IMG/VR virus record: IMGVR_UViG_3300020205_000692
Location: 1 to 22,816 of that record
DNA: 22,816 nt
From: a virus
Reading direction: 5' to 3' (one strand)
Both the position numbers and the translations under genes were made by a program. Under the pieces are notes generated by a model that was given only the letters and a program-made list of their open reading frames with translations, did not search any database and was not told the origin of the DNA. Every line of letters begins with the position of its first letter. Positions within the stretch are counted from its first letter, which is position 1. Positions 22,435 to 22,816 of the stretch are shown piece by piece.

Positions 22435-22816
22435 AGAACATATTGATCATAGGTGATAGTTGCCGCGATGTATTCGTATATTGCAATGCCCTGAGACTCG
22501 CTCCAGATTTTCCTGTTCCTATTTTGAACATAGTAAATCAGACAGAGAATCCTGGAATGGCAAAAAATGTATATCGTAACATTCAGATATTTACTGATTG
22601 CGACATTATCACCAATCAAAACTGGCAAGATATCACTAAGACGAGATATGTTCATGAGACGACCAATCACATGTTTATCCGTGTGGACAATATTGCAAAA
22701 ATTTCCCGTATACACCTAGACAAGATTACTTTTGACTATAAACTAATAGTAATATCAGATTACAACAAGGGCTTTCTTGCCGAGAGTGACATAGAATACA
22801 TCTGCAAGAGACATCC
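22431..22816 (+). CDS. HldE/RfaE-like sugar kinase (PfkB superfamily), 3' end outside window
   Basis: The first 128 codons are visible, starting at an ATGA overlap with the E1 beta stop. The sequence follows the N-terminal kinase domain of HldE (heptose-7-phosphate kinase): ILIIGDSCRDVFVY (4-17), then APDFPVPILNIV where HldE has SPEAPVPV, then NPGMAKNVYRNI in place of the sugar-binding GGAANVA pattern, FIRVDN, and IVISDYNKGFL. The catalytic GAGD motif lies beyond the window. The change of the GG pair to PG and divergence around it suggest a substrate other than the standard heptose phosphate. The region is AT-rich (17 GC of 60 at 22561-22620). Whether a nucleotidyltransferase domain or gene follows cannot be seen. 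Confidence 0.82.
   Translation, partial: MKNILIIGDSCRDVFVYCNALRLAPDFPVPILNIVNQTENPGMAKNVYRNIQIFTDCDIITNQNWQDITKTRYVHETTNHMFIRVDNIAKISRIHLDKITFDYKLIVISDYNKGFLAESDIEYICKRH

Noticed and set aside
1-22816. tRNA genes, CRISPR arrays, insertion sequences, integrase or attachment sites
   Set aside because: Looked for in the gaps and found none. Genes are packed with gaps under about 70 bases, leaving no room for a tRNA, and no transposase or repeat-spacer pattern was seen.

Overview
The window is an almost gap-free run of 23 protein genes, all on the + strand, from the replication region of a T4-like (tailed, contractile-type) phage genome. The diagnostic order gene 46 (recombination nuclease subunit), 45 (sliding clamp), 44 and 62 (clamp loader), regA (translational repressor), 43 (family B DNA polymerase) and uvsX (RecA-like recombinase) follows the T4 superfamily, and the short proteins between them resemble what I remember of marine T4-like phages. 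No photosynthesis gene is present, so a cyanobacterial host is not shown. The surface-sugar genes, above all an HldE/RfaE-like kinase, suggest a Gram-negative host. This is inference; no host marker is visible.

Layout. Positions 2-1714: the 3' part of a large unrecognised protein. 1716-1752: a strong hairpin overlapping sigma70-like hexamers and a start codon. 1750-2271: a conserved phage protein of unknown function. 2289-7120: replication/repair block one (46, two small unknown genes, 45, 44, 62, regA), tightly coupled by ATGA overlaps or gaps of a few bases. 7139-11161: an accessory block between regA and gene 43 holding a glycosyltransferase with a helical-repeat tail, dUTPase, a DUF1599/MazG-like protein, a GroES-like co-chaperonin, an S-adenosylmethionine decarboxylase homologue and a DNA methyltransferase. 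11177-15772: block two (DNA polymerase, a conserved unknown, a small unknown, UvsX). 15753-22816: a carbohydrate block with two paralogous glycosyltransferase-like proteins, GDP-mannose 4,6-dehydratase, two other glycosyltransferases, a zinc-dependent medium-chain dehydrogenase, paired thiamine-diphosphate E1 alpha and beta subunits, and the start of an HldE-like sugar kinase that runs off the window.

How it works together. Clamp, loader, polymerase, recombinase and the 46 subunit are the core replisome and recombination machinery; RegA would tune translation of the early mRNAs. dUTPase, the methyltransferase and possibly the DUF1599 protein manage the nucleotide pool and DNA marking. The GroES-like protein presumably works with host GroEL. 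The terminal cluster looks like a pathway building an unusual activated sugar or acyl-sugar and attaching it to a surface glycan, a virion protein or DNA; which one cannot be told from sequence. It is the most novel part of the window, particularly the E1 alpha/beta pair with no E2 or E3 partner in view.

Base composition is mosaic: the methyltransferase is GC-rich, while parts of gmd, the glycosyltransferase at 18749 and the terminal kinase are AT-rich, suggesting separate acquisition. No tRNA, CRISPR array, insertion sequence or integrase was seen, and no gene-free stretch exceeds about 70 bases.
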